Positions 25,865 to 35,872 of a DNA stretch of 64,000 nucleotides are shown piece by piece. The DNA is taken from NCBI GenBank assembly GCA_009827225.1, contig WUAI01000007.1, forward strand, positions 1 to 64,000, read 5' to 3'. The translations under genes were made by a program, and so were the position numbers. Origin of the DNA: Flavobacteriaceae bacterium (lineage in GTDB: Bacteria > Bacteroidota > Bacteroidia > Flavobacteriales > Flavobacteriaceae). Every line of letters starts with the position of its first letter. The first letter of the stretch is position 1. The notes beneath the pieces are model-generated. The model did no database searches, had not been told where the DNA came from, and saw only the letters and a program-made list of their open reading frames with translations.

Positions 25865-27529
25865 ATGATCCGGAGATATTGGAAAAAAGGCAGAAAACAA
25901 AAAGTGCTCTCCATCCTGGGATGGCTGGTGGTTTTGATCGCATTATTTGTGCTAAGAGACGACTATCAACCGGCACTTTTATTTCTTCGGAAATTCATAT
26001 TCATTATTCTCATTGTGCTGTTGTTCCTGTTTTTGACTATTTCAAAATTCAGGAAAGCACCCAGTGCAGGTAGGCGCATCCTCATTTTCGTTGGAATCCT
26101 GGGTTTCTTTGTTACCGGTTGGTTCTTCGGATGGAAGCTTAACTTGTATCAATTCATGCAGAGCTACAACATTTTCAATGACCTGAATAAGGTCGAAATT
26201 CATGAATTGCCACTCACTCAAAACGAAAGAATACAACCCTTCAACAATATTGTGACCATGGCCTACGAGTCGATTGGAGAAACTCAAGAAGTTTCATTGC
26301 CTCACCTCGTTCGCGTGGATTCCTCCAACCAATGGACCATGGCGGTGCAACCTTCCAAGGAATACATATGGCAACGAATGAACGATAATACCGAAGAGAT
26401 TTTCATTGTGGAAAGTACCTCTCCGTTTCCCAGGTTTTCTGGCGAGAACCGAATTCCGGTAACATTCTCGATCGGAGAATCGTTGGCTTTTAGTCGCAAT
26501 ACTTACAATGCCGTGGTACAGCGATTTGATTTCTTCAAACTGTTCACCCATGAACCCAGTGATGTTTTTTATATGAAGAATGACTCCGGGAAATGGGTAC
26601 AGGTCGTCAATCTTATTCGTTGGAAAGGATTCTTCTTCCCGTATCCAACATATGGAGGGGTTATGATTATCGAACCCGGGGAGCATGACACCAAAGATTA
26701 TTTCGAACGAATCCTCATCGGGAAAGGAACCTATATTTCGGCTGAGGAAACTCAAAACTATCCATTCCTACAGAGACAGAATACCGTCGCAGAAGAAGTT
26801 TCACGACTCCAGGCACAATCCCTACAATTCTTAGGCGGATTTACCGATCCCCTTCCCTGGAACATGCAAACCGCCGTGAAAATTCCGGATCTGGAAGACG
26901 ATGAAAACCAACAACCCTTTGTAACCGATTTTAATTTCGACACCATGCCGGTGGATGCTTACAGCGGACTCTACCATTGGTTTGGACTAGAGCCCATTGG
27001 AGAGGAGCGCACCAGTTTATCATTCAGTGTGATGATCCCTGCCGATGGGACCGACAAACTTTTCTACTACAACCACGCTGCCAAGAAAGAAGGAATGGCA
27101 GGTGTTTCTGCAATGCCTTTGAAAGTGGTCGAATCCAGGAAGGAATACGACTGGAGTGTTAACAAACCCGTGGAATTCAGACCTTTTGTTAAGGAAATTG
27201 CAGGAAAAAAGCGACTGTTCGTATTGAGTACCATCGCGGCCAAACGTGATGATAGCAAAAAGTTTGATGGGGCTGCCACCCCAGACCTCGCCTTGATCGA
27301 TTGTGAATACCGCGATGTGGTTTGGATCGACGCCAAACACCCATCGACATGGGAGGAATCGATTATGAGTCAGTTAGGTGAAACCTGGAAGGCCGAAGAA
27401 GGGCTAACCGATGAAGATATTATGCCTAAAAATGAACGTGACATTCTTCCTATTATAGAAGTGGACTCTATCTCAATTGATACCATTTCCGAAGAAATAA
27501 TAGAACGAACCAGGGATAGTATTGAGTAG
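25865..27529 (+). CDS. Membrane-anchored protein with large periplasmic domain, last gene of the AAA+ operon
   Basis: 554 residues. A basic N-terminus (MIRRYWKKGRKQK) and three membrane helices (about 15-33, 39-58 and 68-88) leave, by the positive-inside rule, a periplasmic domain of some 460 residues that is rich in strands and aromatic residues (for example DSGKWVQVVNLIRWKGFFFPYPTYGG). The end is very acidic with many Ile/Ser. I do not recognise a family. It lies 14 bp after the previous gene and would connect the cytosolic ATPase machine to the periplasm. Confidence 0.82.
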   Translation: MIRRYWKKGRKQKVLSILGWLVVLIALFVLRDDYQPALLFLRKFIFIILIVLLFLFLTISKFRKAPSAGRRILIFVGILGFFVTGWFFGWKLNLYQFMQSYNIFNDLNKVEIHELPLTQNERIQPFNNIVTMAYESIGETQEVSLPHLVRVDSSNQWTMAVQPSKEYIWQRMNDNTEEIFIVESTSPFPRFSGENRIPVTFSIGESLAFSRNTYNAVVQRFDFFKLFTHEPSDVFYMKNDSGKWVQVVNLIRWKGFFFPYPTYGGVMIIEPGEHDTKDYFERILIGKGTYISAEETQNYPFLQRQNTVAEEVSRLQAQSLQFLGGFTDPLPWNMQTAVKIPDLEDDENQQPFVTDFNFDTMPVDAYSGLYHWFGLEPIGEERTSLSFSVMIPADGTDKLFYYNHAAKKEGMAGVSAMPLKVVESRKEYDWSVNKPVEFRPFVKEIAGKKRLFVLSTIAAKRDDSKKFDGAATPDLALIDCEYRDVVWIDAKHPSTWEESIMSQLGETWKAEEGLTDEDIMPKNERDILPIIEVDSISIDTISEEIIERTRDSIE

Positions 27530-27541
27530 TGAATGGAGTGC

Positions 27542-29449
27542 TTATAAAAAGAAATTCCAAACAAATCCAAAGCGGATCGCCGCATCCCGATAAGGATAAC
27601 CCGGGGCAGAAAAATGCTTATTCGTAGTGTTGAAGAGCTGATTTACGTGTTCGAACTTCACATAAATTCTCGTTTGCCGAATCTTGGTATTAAAGAAAAT
27701 ATCGACTAAAGGGAAGCCCCCAATTTGCTCGTTGTTCTGAACGAAAAATTCAGCGAGAACAGGATCATAGCCGTTGGCATTGTACTCGGTAAAGTACTTA
27801 AAACCAATCCCTGTTTGCACGAACATTGCTTTTTTGAACCATTCGTCTTCAAAATAAAGTGCTTGCCGCGTGACAATTTCAGGAACATTAAACACCTCTT
27901 CGCCACTCAAAACTTGCTGGAACATCACTGTATTCATCAAAGCAAAACTTCCCCATCGAAATTCTCTTTCAGCCTTCACCTTTAAATAATCCACTCGATC
28001 ACCAAATTGCATGGCGGTTGGTGTGATATCACCGTCGGCGATAGCAAAATACGCATAGTCATCGATCCCGGTATAACTTACCGAAGCATCCAGCAACTTA
28101 TTGGATTCCAGTTCAAATTTTAGCTCCTGGGTCTTGACATTATTAAAATTGTTCTGCCAGTTGTAATTCACATAGTCACTTTGATACAGCAGGAAGTTAA
28201 AATGCGGTGCTACGCTGTGAAGTTTTACCGACGCACTTACTGCATTGTCCTCATTAAACTGAAAAGCGGCACCTCCTAAAAGATAATTTCCGTCAAAATC
28301 ACCGGAGATATTAATAGCACCCTTTCCAAACAGTTCAAAGCCTCGATAGATCTTTTGATAAGAAGCCCCGGCCTGGATCAAATTTCCTTTTAGCCTGTTT
28401 CCAATTCGGCCATCATCTAATTCCAAAACCGAATCATAACCGTAATTATAGTCGGTATACCCAATCCATGCTCCGATGGATCCTAATACTGAATTGTCCA
28501 ATCGAGCGCTTCCTTTGATCTGAAAATCTTCCAATTTGGTGGTCTTTCTCAAATCGGAAGTGAGATAGGAATCTCCAAAGCCCTCAAACGGACTAGTCTG
28601 TCGATATTCATAGAATTTATCTTCATAACTTATGGTGTTCCCCAGGGTAAGGACATTGTAACCAACGCTATCTCTCTGGCTGATCAATTCATATTCCTGA
28701 ACTCCAAAGAATCGAAGACCTTCCAGCTTGTTTTCCCCATCCTCAAAATTCACATCGAGTCGGCCGCGATCGTCAAATTCGGGATCATTGGCTTTGAACA
28801 ACGCAATAGAATTCTCGGTAAGTCCTCCGTTCTCCTGATTGAGAACATCCTGGGCGGTCATGTGTACGCGAATGTTATAACGGTTGTCCTTTGTATGGTA
28901 ATTGGAACTAAACCTGAAATTACCCTTACTCACCAGGATATGTTGATACTGCCCCAAAGAGCGCAATCCTTTGTAGGCCACGGAAAAATTAAATTGCTCG
29001 TTCGTATTCACCGTAAAAAAGGCATCGAGTTGTTGGCCTTGTTCAAAGGCAGTTTTGAAATATAGTTCCGTTAGTGGCGTAGGGACATTATAGTATTGAA
29101 TATCTTCAGCATCATAATAGTTGATCTGATGGGACTGCGCAGCAAACAAAGGCTTTAGATTAAGTTTGTCGAATGTGTATCCCAATGAATTGTACACCTG
29201 CCCTACATTGGAAAAAGGAAGCAGTTCAAAATTATCCCTTCTGAGATAATTGTACTGAAATGCCTTTTTTATGGTCAAGCTGGTATCTACAAAGGTGGTA
29301 TCCCGATCCAGAGTAACCATTTTATATAATTCTATGGGCGGTTTATCCTTTTTGGTTGCATCATTTCCCTGAAAGTTTGCGGGAAAATTTTGTGAAAACA
29401 CCATGGCCGGGTAGCAACATAAAAATAATAGCAACAGTGTTTTGTTCAT
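27542..29449 (-). CDS. Putative porin (Bacteroidota outer membrane beta-barrel)
   Basis: 635 residues with a signal peptide (cleavage near VFSQ-NF) and, from about residue 150 on, alternating amphipathic strands with many Tyr/Phe and Asn, ending in FVWNFFL with a C-terminal aromatic strand typical of outer membrane barrels. The early part (VTLDRDTTFVDTSLTIKKAFQYNYLRRDNFELLPFSNVGQVYNSLGY) matches the family named putative porin in Bacteroidota as I remember it. Substrate unknown. It converges with the last gene of the AAA+ operon and has its own promoter facing rnhB. Confidence 0.85.
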   Translation of the reverse strand: MNKTLLLLFLCCYPAMVFSQNFPANFQGNDATKKDKPPIELYKMVTLDRDTTFVDTSLTIKKAFQYNYLRRDNFELLPFSNVGQVYNSLGYTFDKLNLKPLFAAQSHQINYYDAEDIQYYNVPTPLTELYFKTAFEQGQQLDAFFTVNTNEQFNFSVAYKGLRSLGQYQHILVSKGNFRFSSNYHTKDNRYNIRVHMTAQDVLNQENGGLTENSIALFKANDPEFDDRGRLDVNFEDGENKLEGLRFFGVQEYELISQRDSVGYNVLTLGNTISYEDKFYEYRQTSPFEGFGDSYLTSDLRKTTKLEDFQIKGSARLDNSVLGSIGAWIGYTDYNYGYDSVLELDDGRIGNRLKGNLIQAGASYQKIYRGFELFGKGAINISGDFDGNYLLGGAAFQFNEDNAVSASVKLHSVAPHFNFLLYQSDYVNYNWQNNFNNVKTQELKFELESNKLLDASVSYTGIDDYAYFAIADGDITPTAMQFGDRVDYLKVKAEREFRWGSFALMNTVMFQQVLSGEEVFNVPEIVTRQALYFEDEWFKKAMFVQTGIGFKYFTEYNANGYDPVLAEFFVQNNEQIGGFPLVDIFFNTKIRQTRIYVKFEHVNQLFNTTNKHFSAPGYPYRDAAIRFGFVWNFFL

Positions 29450-29468
29450 CCCTGTGAATCTTTAGCGA

Positions 29469-29476
29469 CAAAGGTA
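29469..29476 (-). promoter_or_regulatory. -7 promoter element of the porin gene
   Basis: TACCTTTG on the minus strand fits TAnnTTTG and lies 19 bp before the porin ATG. No clear -33 TTG at the right distance. Confidence 0.5.
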
Positions 29477-29510
29477 AATTTTTAAACGGAATTGCGTATT
29501 TTTAATTTCA

Positions 29511-30110
29511 ATGCTGAAGTTAAAAATTCACAAAGATTTACTGGAATGTGGCACCGATGAGGCCGGACGGGGATGTCTTGCCGGCCCGGTGACGGCAGCC
29601 GCAGTTATTCTTCCTGACGACTTCCATCATCCCTGGCTCACGGATTCTAAACAACTCTCTGAAAAAAAGCGCAACGAACTGCGCCCTATCATTGAAAGCG
29701 AAGCAATTTCCTTTGCAGTAGCTCATGTAATGATGGAAGAGATAGATCAGGTTAATATTCTCAATGCTTCCATTCTTGGGATGCATAGAGCGATAGAATC
29801 TTTAACTATGACCCCAGAGTTTATCGCCATAGATGGTAACAGATTCAAACCTTTTCAGAAAATACCCTACGAATGTGTGGTAAAAGGTGATGGCAAGTTT
29901 CTTCACATCGCAGCGGCTTCAATTCTTGCGAAAACCTACCGAGACGAATTTATGACTAGCCTAGATAATGAGTATCCCGATTATCACTGGAAAAAGAACA
30001 AAGGGTATCCCACCCAGGAACACCGGGCAGCAATTAAACGTATAGGGCCCTCCCCTTATCATCGCAAAAGTTTCAGATTAATTCCCGAGCAATTGAAATT
30101 GGAATTTTAA
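29511..30110 (+). CDS. rnhB: Ribonuclease HII
   Basis: 199 residues. The catalytic motif [14 protein letters not shown] (Asp-Glu pair, residues 16-17), the third acidic site in FIAIDGNRF and the [14 protein letters not shown] segment identify RNase HII, which removes RNA primers and single ribonucleotides from DNA. Length is normal. It is divergent from the porin and followed at 48-80 bp by a large lipoprotein gene. Confidence 0.96.
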   Translation: MLKLKIHKDLLECGTDEAGRGCLAGPVTAAAVILPDDFHHPWLTDSKQLSEKKRNELRPIIESEAISFAVAHVMMEEIDQVNILNASILGMHRAIESLTMTPEFIAIDGNRFKPFQKIPYECVVKGDGKFLHIAAASILAKTYRDEFMTSLDNEYPDYHWKKNKGYPTQEHRAAIKRIGPSPYHRKSFRLIPEQLKLEF

Positions 30111-30191
30111 GTCGTCACCGTTGTTAAAAACACGTCAATAAAGTCTGCTAGAAAGACAATGAAACCCCCTCAATCCTTGTTATTTTTGTAT

Positions 30192-32612
30192 ATGCTTCCA
30201 ATCAGATTCATACCTGTGCTTCTCCTAGTTATCACCCTTTTTGCAGGGTGTAAGGACAATGAACGACGTAGCAATGCTTTGGAAGAATACCTTCCCGAAG
30301 GAGCTCAACACATCGTTAAAATCAATAGTTTACAGGCATTGCGATCTGATTTGGAAACCAATCCTTTTTATTCTGGATCTGAATTAAAAGGATCATTGTC
30401 ATTTGTAAAGGACCAAAAGGGTTTCCTATCATATCTTGATTCGGGGAATGAGGGAATTCTTTTTTCTAAAAAAATAGATTCTCTAAAGGAATTCACCTTT
30501 CTCACGGCTTACGATTCAGACCTTTTTAATTCGGATTCAATTCCTTCCGCCGTCTTATCGAAAATACCCTACAAAAAAGTAGAAATACATCGCGTAGATA
30601 TTGACAGTACTGCTAGCTTCAGTGCAAAAATCGATAGTGTTCTGGTCATTTCTACTTCCGAAAAAATTGTCGAACAAATCATTGACGGATCCAGGATCAC
30701 CAACGATTACTGGGAAAAGAGCCTGAAATTAAATACCGACGACGAGATTGTAAGCGTTTCCAGCCTGCAGGGTGTTCGATTTAACGATAGTGTTGATGCG
30801 TCCATTGGCGATCTGGCTTCATTGAGGATCAAAATGCTTCCCGAAGGGATCTCTGCTTCCGGTGTTGCCATGGTAAATGACAGCGTTCCGCAACTGTTAT
30901 CGTTATTTCAAGGATTGATTCCGCAAAAAAATAACCTTCCATTGGTGATTCCAATAAGTGCTGAAAGAGCAATTTCGATTACCTTCAACGATACTGAGAT
31001 TTTCAACAGAAATCTACAGCTTTGGCAAAAAGATTCGCTTGAATTGTCTCCTGTTTTTGATGCCGCTAACGAAATTGGTTGGATCGACATGGAGTCTGGC
31101 AGCACCTTTGTACTTCCTTCTATCAACCCGGAAGCAACCTGGGATGAAATTTCGACGCAGGTGGAATTGACGAATCCCTATAAAGAAGTGAACGTGTACC
31201 TGCTTGAAGAAGAAAGTGCAATTTTTGCACCCTTCCGACTACTATTTCCGGCATCTAAACCCTCGTTTGTGTATCGGTTAGGAGATTTTTTCCTTTTCAG
31301 CACTAATGAAAAAACCACCCAGGACATGATTACCGCTTATAAAAATGGGGCGGTACTTTCCAACGCTTCTTATTTTGAGAACGCTTCCACTGAATTAAGC
31401 GCAGCGTCGTCATTCACTTCTTATCAAATGGATGGAAATGTGGATACGTTGCTATCGACTTTACTTAAAACATCAGGGGGAAATTTAACGGAGTTTCCGC
31501 TGTCCGCAGTCCAATTCAGTCGTGATAGGGATTTTGCTCACGTAAATGTGGTGAGCCGGGAAATGGGCACAGCATCCGCAAGCAGCGGAGTTATTTCCGA
31601 ATTGTTCACCCTTTCCCTGGACCAGACCACACTGAATGAACCTCAATTCTTTAGCAACCATAGGTCACGAGGCAAGGATATAATTATTCAGGACATCAAC
31701 AACCAACTATATCTGGTTTCTTCTTCCGGAAAAGTACTCTGGAAAAAACAGCTTGACGGACCAGTATTGGGAGAAATCAAGGAAGTGGATCTTTTGAGAA
31801 ATGGCAAAAAGCAATTGGCTTTTTGTACGCCTAAGACCTTTCATATTCTGGATCGAAATGGTAAAAATGTGCGGCCATTCCCCTTGAAATATAAAGATGA
31901 GATCACCCAGCCGCTTGCGGTGTTCGACTACGATAAAAAACGTAACTACAGGTTCGTGGTCACTCAAGGTAAGGAAGTCTTTATGTACGATAGCAAGGCT
32001 AAGATTGTGCAGGGTTTCAAATTTAAAGGAACTTCTTCGGATATTGTTCTCCCGCCCAAACACATTCGAATGAGCAATAAAGATTATATTGTGATCGCTG
32101 AAGAAAATGGCAAATTGAACATACTGAGCAGGGTGGGAAAAGAACGGGTCAAAGTATCCAAGTCATATGATTTTTCTGAAACTCCTATATTTTCTGAAGG
32201 AAACAAATTCATCATCATCACGGCACAAAACGCCAAGGAATCCATAACTCAAGGCGGAAAGACTGAATCGCAGGCATTAAACGTTTCAGAAAACTACTAT
32301 TTCAACATCCAGGGTGGAGTTAAAGCAACCCTGGATGATAATTTACTTCGCATTAATGGTAGGTTGGTTGAATTGCCATTTGGGCTCTATAGTCCGCCTA
32401 TGATTTACACTACTAATAGAAAAACATTCGTAACTGTGACCGAGTTGCAGGAGAAGAAAGTCTACCTTTTCGACAAGAACGGGACAATGGTTCAGGGATT
32501 CCCTGTCTACGGAAGTTCCGTTGCCGACATGGGAGACGCCAACAACAATGGTAAACCAGACCTGGTGGTGAAAGGAGGAGCTAAGGAGATCCTCTGCTAC
32601 GAGGTTCGATAG
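30192..32612 (+). CDS. Large lipoprotein of unknown function
   Basis: 806 residues from the ATG at MLPIRFIPVLLLVITLFAGC, a compact lipoprotein signal with lipobox FAGC; an ATG 11 codons earlier is also in frame but gives a less usual signal peptide. Residues 30-430 have mixed alpha/beta character with repeated asparagine/serine-rich segments. The C-terminal 300 residues hold repeated strands with propeller-like phrases (DIIIQDINNQLYLVSSSGKVLWKKQL, and near the end DMGDANNNGKPDLVVKGG, an FG-GAP-like loop). I do not recognise a named family; it resembles Bacteroidota DUF3352-like lipoproteins only in general build. Confidence 0.78.
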   Translation: MLPIRFIPVLLLVITLFAGCKDNERRSNALEEYLPEGAQHIVKINSLQALRSDLETNPFYSGSELKGSLSFVKDQKGFLSYLDSGNEGILFSKKIDSLKEFTFLTAYDSDLFNSDSIPSAVLSKIPYKKVEIHRVDIDSTASFSAKIDSVLVISTSEKIVEQIIDGSRITNDYWEKSLKLNTDDEIVSVSSLQGVRFNDSVDASIGDLASLRIKMLPEGISASGVAMVNDSVPQLLSLFQGLIPQKNNLPLVIPISAERAISITFNDTEIFNRNLQLWQKDSLELSPVFDAANEIGWIDMESGSTFVLPSINPEATWDEISTQVELTNPYKEVNVYLLEEESAIFAPFRLLFPASKPSFVYRLGDFFLFSTNEKTTQDMITAYKNGAVLSNASYFENASTELSAASSFTSYQMDGNVDTLLSTLLKTSGGNLTEFPLSAVQFSRDRDFAHVNVVSREMGTASASSGVISELFTLSLDQTTLNEPQFFSNHRSRGKDIIIQDINNQLYLVSSSGKVLWKKQLDGPVLGEIKEVDLLRNGKKQLAFCTPKTFHILDRNGKNVRPFPLKYKDEITQPLAVFDYDKKRNYRFVVTQGKEVFMYDSKAKIVQGFKFKGTSSDIVLPPKHIRMSNKDYIVIAEENGKLNILSRVGKERVKVSKSYDFSETPIFSEGNKFIIITAQNAKESITQGGKTESQALNVSENYYFNIQGGVKATLDDNLLRINGRLVELPFGLYSPPMIYTTNRKTFVTVTELQEKKVYLFDKNGTMVQGFPVYGSSVADMGDANNNGKPDLVVKGGAKEILCYEVR

Positions 32613-32658
32613 TTTCTGAAAAGTACTATCTTTAAGTACATCAACCTGTTAAATGTTC

Positions 32659-35598
32659 ATGAAGCAATTCTTCCTATTTGGATGTATTCTTGCGTTCTCT
32701 GCGGTATTTTCCCAAAATAGTGCGGAAAATGACTTCAAAATCCCAAAGGAAGATTCGACCGTCATTTATGGTTATAAAGTAAAGGTTTCCCAGCTTATTA
32801 ATCCGAAACCCGATAGCGCACTATACTACATCCGGGAAATAGAAAACATCAGTCGGGACAAGGATTATGTGGTTGGAAAGGCCGAATCTTTATATCTCTA
32901 CGCTTCATACTTTCGTCGAATTCAACAACCGGATTCGTCGATCGCCTATTTCAATAAATTACTGGATCTTTCTGTTGAATCGGGATACACCAAGGGAAAA
33001 AGCCTGGCGCTAAACGGGCTTTGCCGGATCAACTATCTGCAGGGAAATCTCGAAATAGCGATAAAAGCTTGTGAGGACTGCCTGCGGATGAAAGACAGCA
33101 TTACCGACGGGTATTATAATATCGTTCCGGATACGCACATTGCCCTGGCAAGTGCTTACATTCGAAAGAATGAATTACAACCTGCCATAACCAATTTACT
33201 GGTGGTAGACTCCATTCATGCAAAGACTGCACTGCGCCCCGATATAATTGCAGCTGCATTTCAAAGCTTGGGCAATATTTACACCGACTTAGAAGATTAT
33301 GACACCGCGGAGGAGTACTATTTGAAGGCCAATGAGGAATTCAAAAAACTCCCCGAAGCGGCTGCCAATTTTTATATGCAGACCACCAACCGGCATTTGG
33401 GAGCAGTCTATTATCATAAATCGCGCTTTGAAGAAGCCGATAGCCTATTGGTTTCAAGTCGGGAATTTTTTAAGGCCATCAAGGATGAACGTACCCTTGC
33501 TGAGATCAATACCTATCTGGGATTGCTACATCGGGAAACCGGTGAGAAAGCTCTTGCTGAAGATTATTTCCGAGAGGCCCTGGATCTCAACAAAAAGAAT
33601 TTCTTCGATTACGAAGCCTCGCAAAGCGGAATTGAGCTGGCACAACTCTACCTGGAAAGCAATAATGCAACCAATGCTATCTCGACCCTTAATGAGGTCC
33701 TTGATTTGAATAGAGGAAACAAAAACAGCGCTATCGATCAGCAGGTTCTGGAATTGATGTCTTCGGCCTATGCTCAGCAAAATAACTATACGAGGGCATA
33801 CGAATCATTGCAAAGGGCGACGCGCATTAAGGATTCGCTCAATGAAATTCAAAGTGCCGAACGAATCAAGGAAATTGAAGGTATCTATCAAACCGAGAGC
33901 AGGGATCGCGAGATCGCATTGCTCACTTCTCAGAATGAACTGGCCGAAGAACAGAAAAGAAATCAAAGAAACCTATTGCTGGGTGGACTCATACTGACGT
34001 CATTGGTAGGGGTATTTTTCTTTTTCCAGTATCGGAATCGTCAAAAAACCAACAGAAAGCTAAAAGAACTGGACACCGCCAAGTCTACCTTCTTTGCTAA
34101 TATCTCGCATGAGTTCAGGACTCCGTTAACATTGATCAAAGGACCGATAGAAGATCAGTTGGTATCGGATCAACTTACCTCTTCACAACGCAAGAATCTC
34201 AGAACAGCAAAATCCAATGCCTTCCGTCTTGAGTCCTTAGTGGACCAGTTATTAGCCCTTTCCAAGCTTGAAAGCGGAAATTTGAAGCTCAATGTTCAGC
34301 CCGGTTGTTTAGCTAACTTTATTAAAGCCCAGGCCGAAGCATTTAGTTTTGCTGTAGGAGAGAAAAATATCGAACTGGATATTTCAGTAAAAGAAAGTGG
34401 TGATGAGAATTGGTTCGATCGAGATGCATTGAGTAAGATACTTTTCAATCTATTGGGGAACGCAGTAAAGTATACTCCGGAGGATGGAAGCATTCACCTC
34501 TCGGGCAAAAACCTTGGTGATGGATATCAATTGACGCTTCAAAATTCGGGCGTCTTCTTGAACCTGGAACAGCAGAAGAGTATTTTCTCAAGATTCTATC
34601 AGACCGATCCTCAAAATCCGGGCACCGGTATAGGGCTGGCCCTCACCAAAGAGCTGGTTGAATTGCACAAAGGCACTATAAGTGTAGATAGCCAGGCCGA
34701 TGATCCGTTCACCCGATTCACCATTCAATTACCAGTATCCAGATCAACTTATTCTGAAAATGAGATAATGTCCGAGTTATTGCAGTCTTCAGAAATGACT
34801 ATTGAAAGTACGGTTCCAGAGGTGTTTGAAACGGAAACCATCGCTCCTGAAAATGCCCCCATACTTCTGGTCATAGATGATAACGAGGATATACGAGACT
34901 ACATCAGGTCTGTTTTTGAGAACAGCTTCACCGTATTGGATGCTGAAAATGGAAGTTCGGGATTTGATACATGCGTACAACAGGTCCCCGATCTCGTAAT
35001 CAGTGATGTGATGATGCCGGACACAGATGGATTTGAATTAACAACCCAAATAAAGGAGCACCAGGTTACTTCTCATATTCCGGTGATTCTGGTAACTGCC
35101 AAAACCGAAGACGAGTCCAAACTTCAAGGATTGGAAACCGGAGCAGATGCCTATATTACCAAACCGTTCAGTACTTCTTATTTGAGAGCCACAGTGGACA
35201 ACCTATTGGAAAATCGAAGAAAACTCCAGGAACGATTTTCACAGGAGGTGATTTTAACTCCCAAAGAGATCGCCGTGTCTTCTGCCGATGAACTTTTCCT
35301 CGAGCGACTACAAAAAGTGATGGATGAATTTATCACCGACCCTCAGTTTTCTGCGGAAAAGTTCAGCACCGAAATGGGGGTAAGTCGGATGCAACTCCAT
35401 AGAAAATTAAAAGCACTAACCGGGCAGTCTACTACGGAATTTCTTCGATCCCAACGCTTAAAACTTGCCGCCAATTTACTTCGGGAAGGAAAGATTTCAG
35501 TGTCTGAAGTTGGATACACGGTAGGCTTTAACGATCCCTCCTATTTTGGCAAATGCTTTAAGAAAGAATACGGCTGCACCCCTTCCGAATTTGCCTGA
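32659..35598 (+). CDS. Hybrid two-component system protein: TPR sensor, histidine kinase, receiver, AraC regulator
   Basis: About 979 residues. Order: signal peptide (cleavage near VFSQ-NS); periplasmic TPR repeats (about 40-420); membrane helix (about 440-460); HisKA dimerisation helix with the phospho-acceptor in NISHEFRTPLTL (about H484); HATPase with N box LLGNAVKYTPEDG and G box GTGIGLALTKEL; receiver domain with VIDDNED, phospho-acceptor Asp in VISDVMMPDTDGF (about D783) and the KPF lysine; C-terminal AraC helix-turn-helix pair (VSRMQLHRKLKALTGQ and VGFNDPSYFGKCFKKEYG). It thus senses outside the cytosol and binds DNA itself. An ATG two codons earlier is also possible. It lies upstream of an envelope operon on the same strand, its likely target. 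Confidence 0.92.
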   Translation: MKQFFLFGCILAFSAVFSQNSAENDFKIPKEDSTVIYGYKVKVSQLINPKPDSALYYIREIENISRDKDYVVGKAESLYLYASYFRRIQQPDSSIAYFNKLLDLSVESGYTKGKSLALNGLCRINYLQGNLEIAIKACEDCLRMKDSITDGYYNIVPDTHIALASAYIRKNELQPAITNLLVVDSIHAKTALRPDIIAAAFQSLGNIYTDLEDYDTAEEYYLKANEEFKKLPEAAANFYMQTTNRHLGAVYYHKSRFEEADSLLVSSREFFKAIKDERTLAEINTYLGLLHRETGEKALAEDYFREALDLNKKNFFDYEASQSGIELAQLYLESNNATNAISTLNEVLDLNRGNKNSAIDQQVLELMSSAYAQQNNYTRAYESLQRATRIKDSLNEIQSAERIKEIEGIYQTESRDREIALLTSQNELAEEQKRNQRNLLLGGLILTSLVGVFFFFQYRNRQKTNRKLKELDTAKSTFFANISHEFRTPLTLIKGPIEDQLVSDQLTSSQRKNLRTAKSNAFRLESLVDQLLALSKLESGNLKLNVQPGCLANFIKAQAEAFSFAVGEKNIELDISVKESGDENWFDRDALSKILFNLLGNAVKYTPEDGSIHLSGKNLGDGYQLTLQNSGVFLNLEQQKSIFSRFYQTDPQNPGTGIGLALTKELVELHKGTISVDSQADDPFTRFTIQLPVSRSTYSENEIMSELLQSSEMTIESTVPEVFETETIAPENAPILLVIDDNEDIRDYIRSVFENSFTVLDAENGSSGFDTCVQQVPDLVISDVMMPDTDGFELTTQIKEHQVTSHIPVILVTAKTEDESKLQGLETGADAYITKPFSTSYLRATVDNLLENRRKLQERFSQEVILTPKEIAVSSADELFLERLQKVMDEFITDPQFSAEKFSTEMGVSRMQLHRKLKALTGQSTTEFLRSQRLKLAANLLREGKISVSEVGYTVGFNDPSYFGKCFKKEYGCTPSEFA

Positions 35599-35718
35599 TT
35601 CAAGGCAATTCCCCCTAATATTCACTCTTGTTACATATGTCTGCCTTTTAGATACATAGGTCATTAAGTCCCTTATCTGCTATCGCTAGGTTTGTGATGT
35701 AGTTCCAATCAATTCGGT

Positions 35719-35868
35719 ATGAAAAAACGAAAAGTGTATTACGGTACGCTGGATAATGTCCCCAATAAACAGGTACTTATAAATATCAATCGACTAGCCG
35801 ATGGGATCTACACTTTAAAAATTATGTATAAGAACAAGGTGATTAAGAAAACAACCTTTAAAAAGTAA
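35719..35868 (+). CDS. Small 49-residue protein resembling the end of a T9SS sorting domain
   Basis: MKKRKVYYGTLDNV, then NKQVLININRLADGIYTLKI and a lysine-rich end (NKVIKKTTFKK). The segment from NKQVLINI to the end follows the pattern of the last strands of type A sorting domains (hydrophobic-Asn-Ile, L-x-x-G-I-Y-x-L-K, ending KK..F+K), but there is no signal peptide and no cargo. It stops 4 bp before the next ATG, so it is in the operon. It may be a real small protein or the remnant of a lost cargo gene. Confidence 0.6.
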   Translation: MKKRKVYYGTLDNVPNKQVLININRLADGIYTLKIMYKNKVIKKTTFKK

Positions 35869-35872
35869 ACAG

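Noticed and set aside
32659-35598. Polysaccharide-utilisation locus around the hybrid regulator
   Set aside because: No SusC/SusD pair, glycoside hydrolase or sulfatase is nearby, and the sensor part is TPR rather than a propeller.
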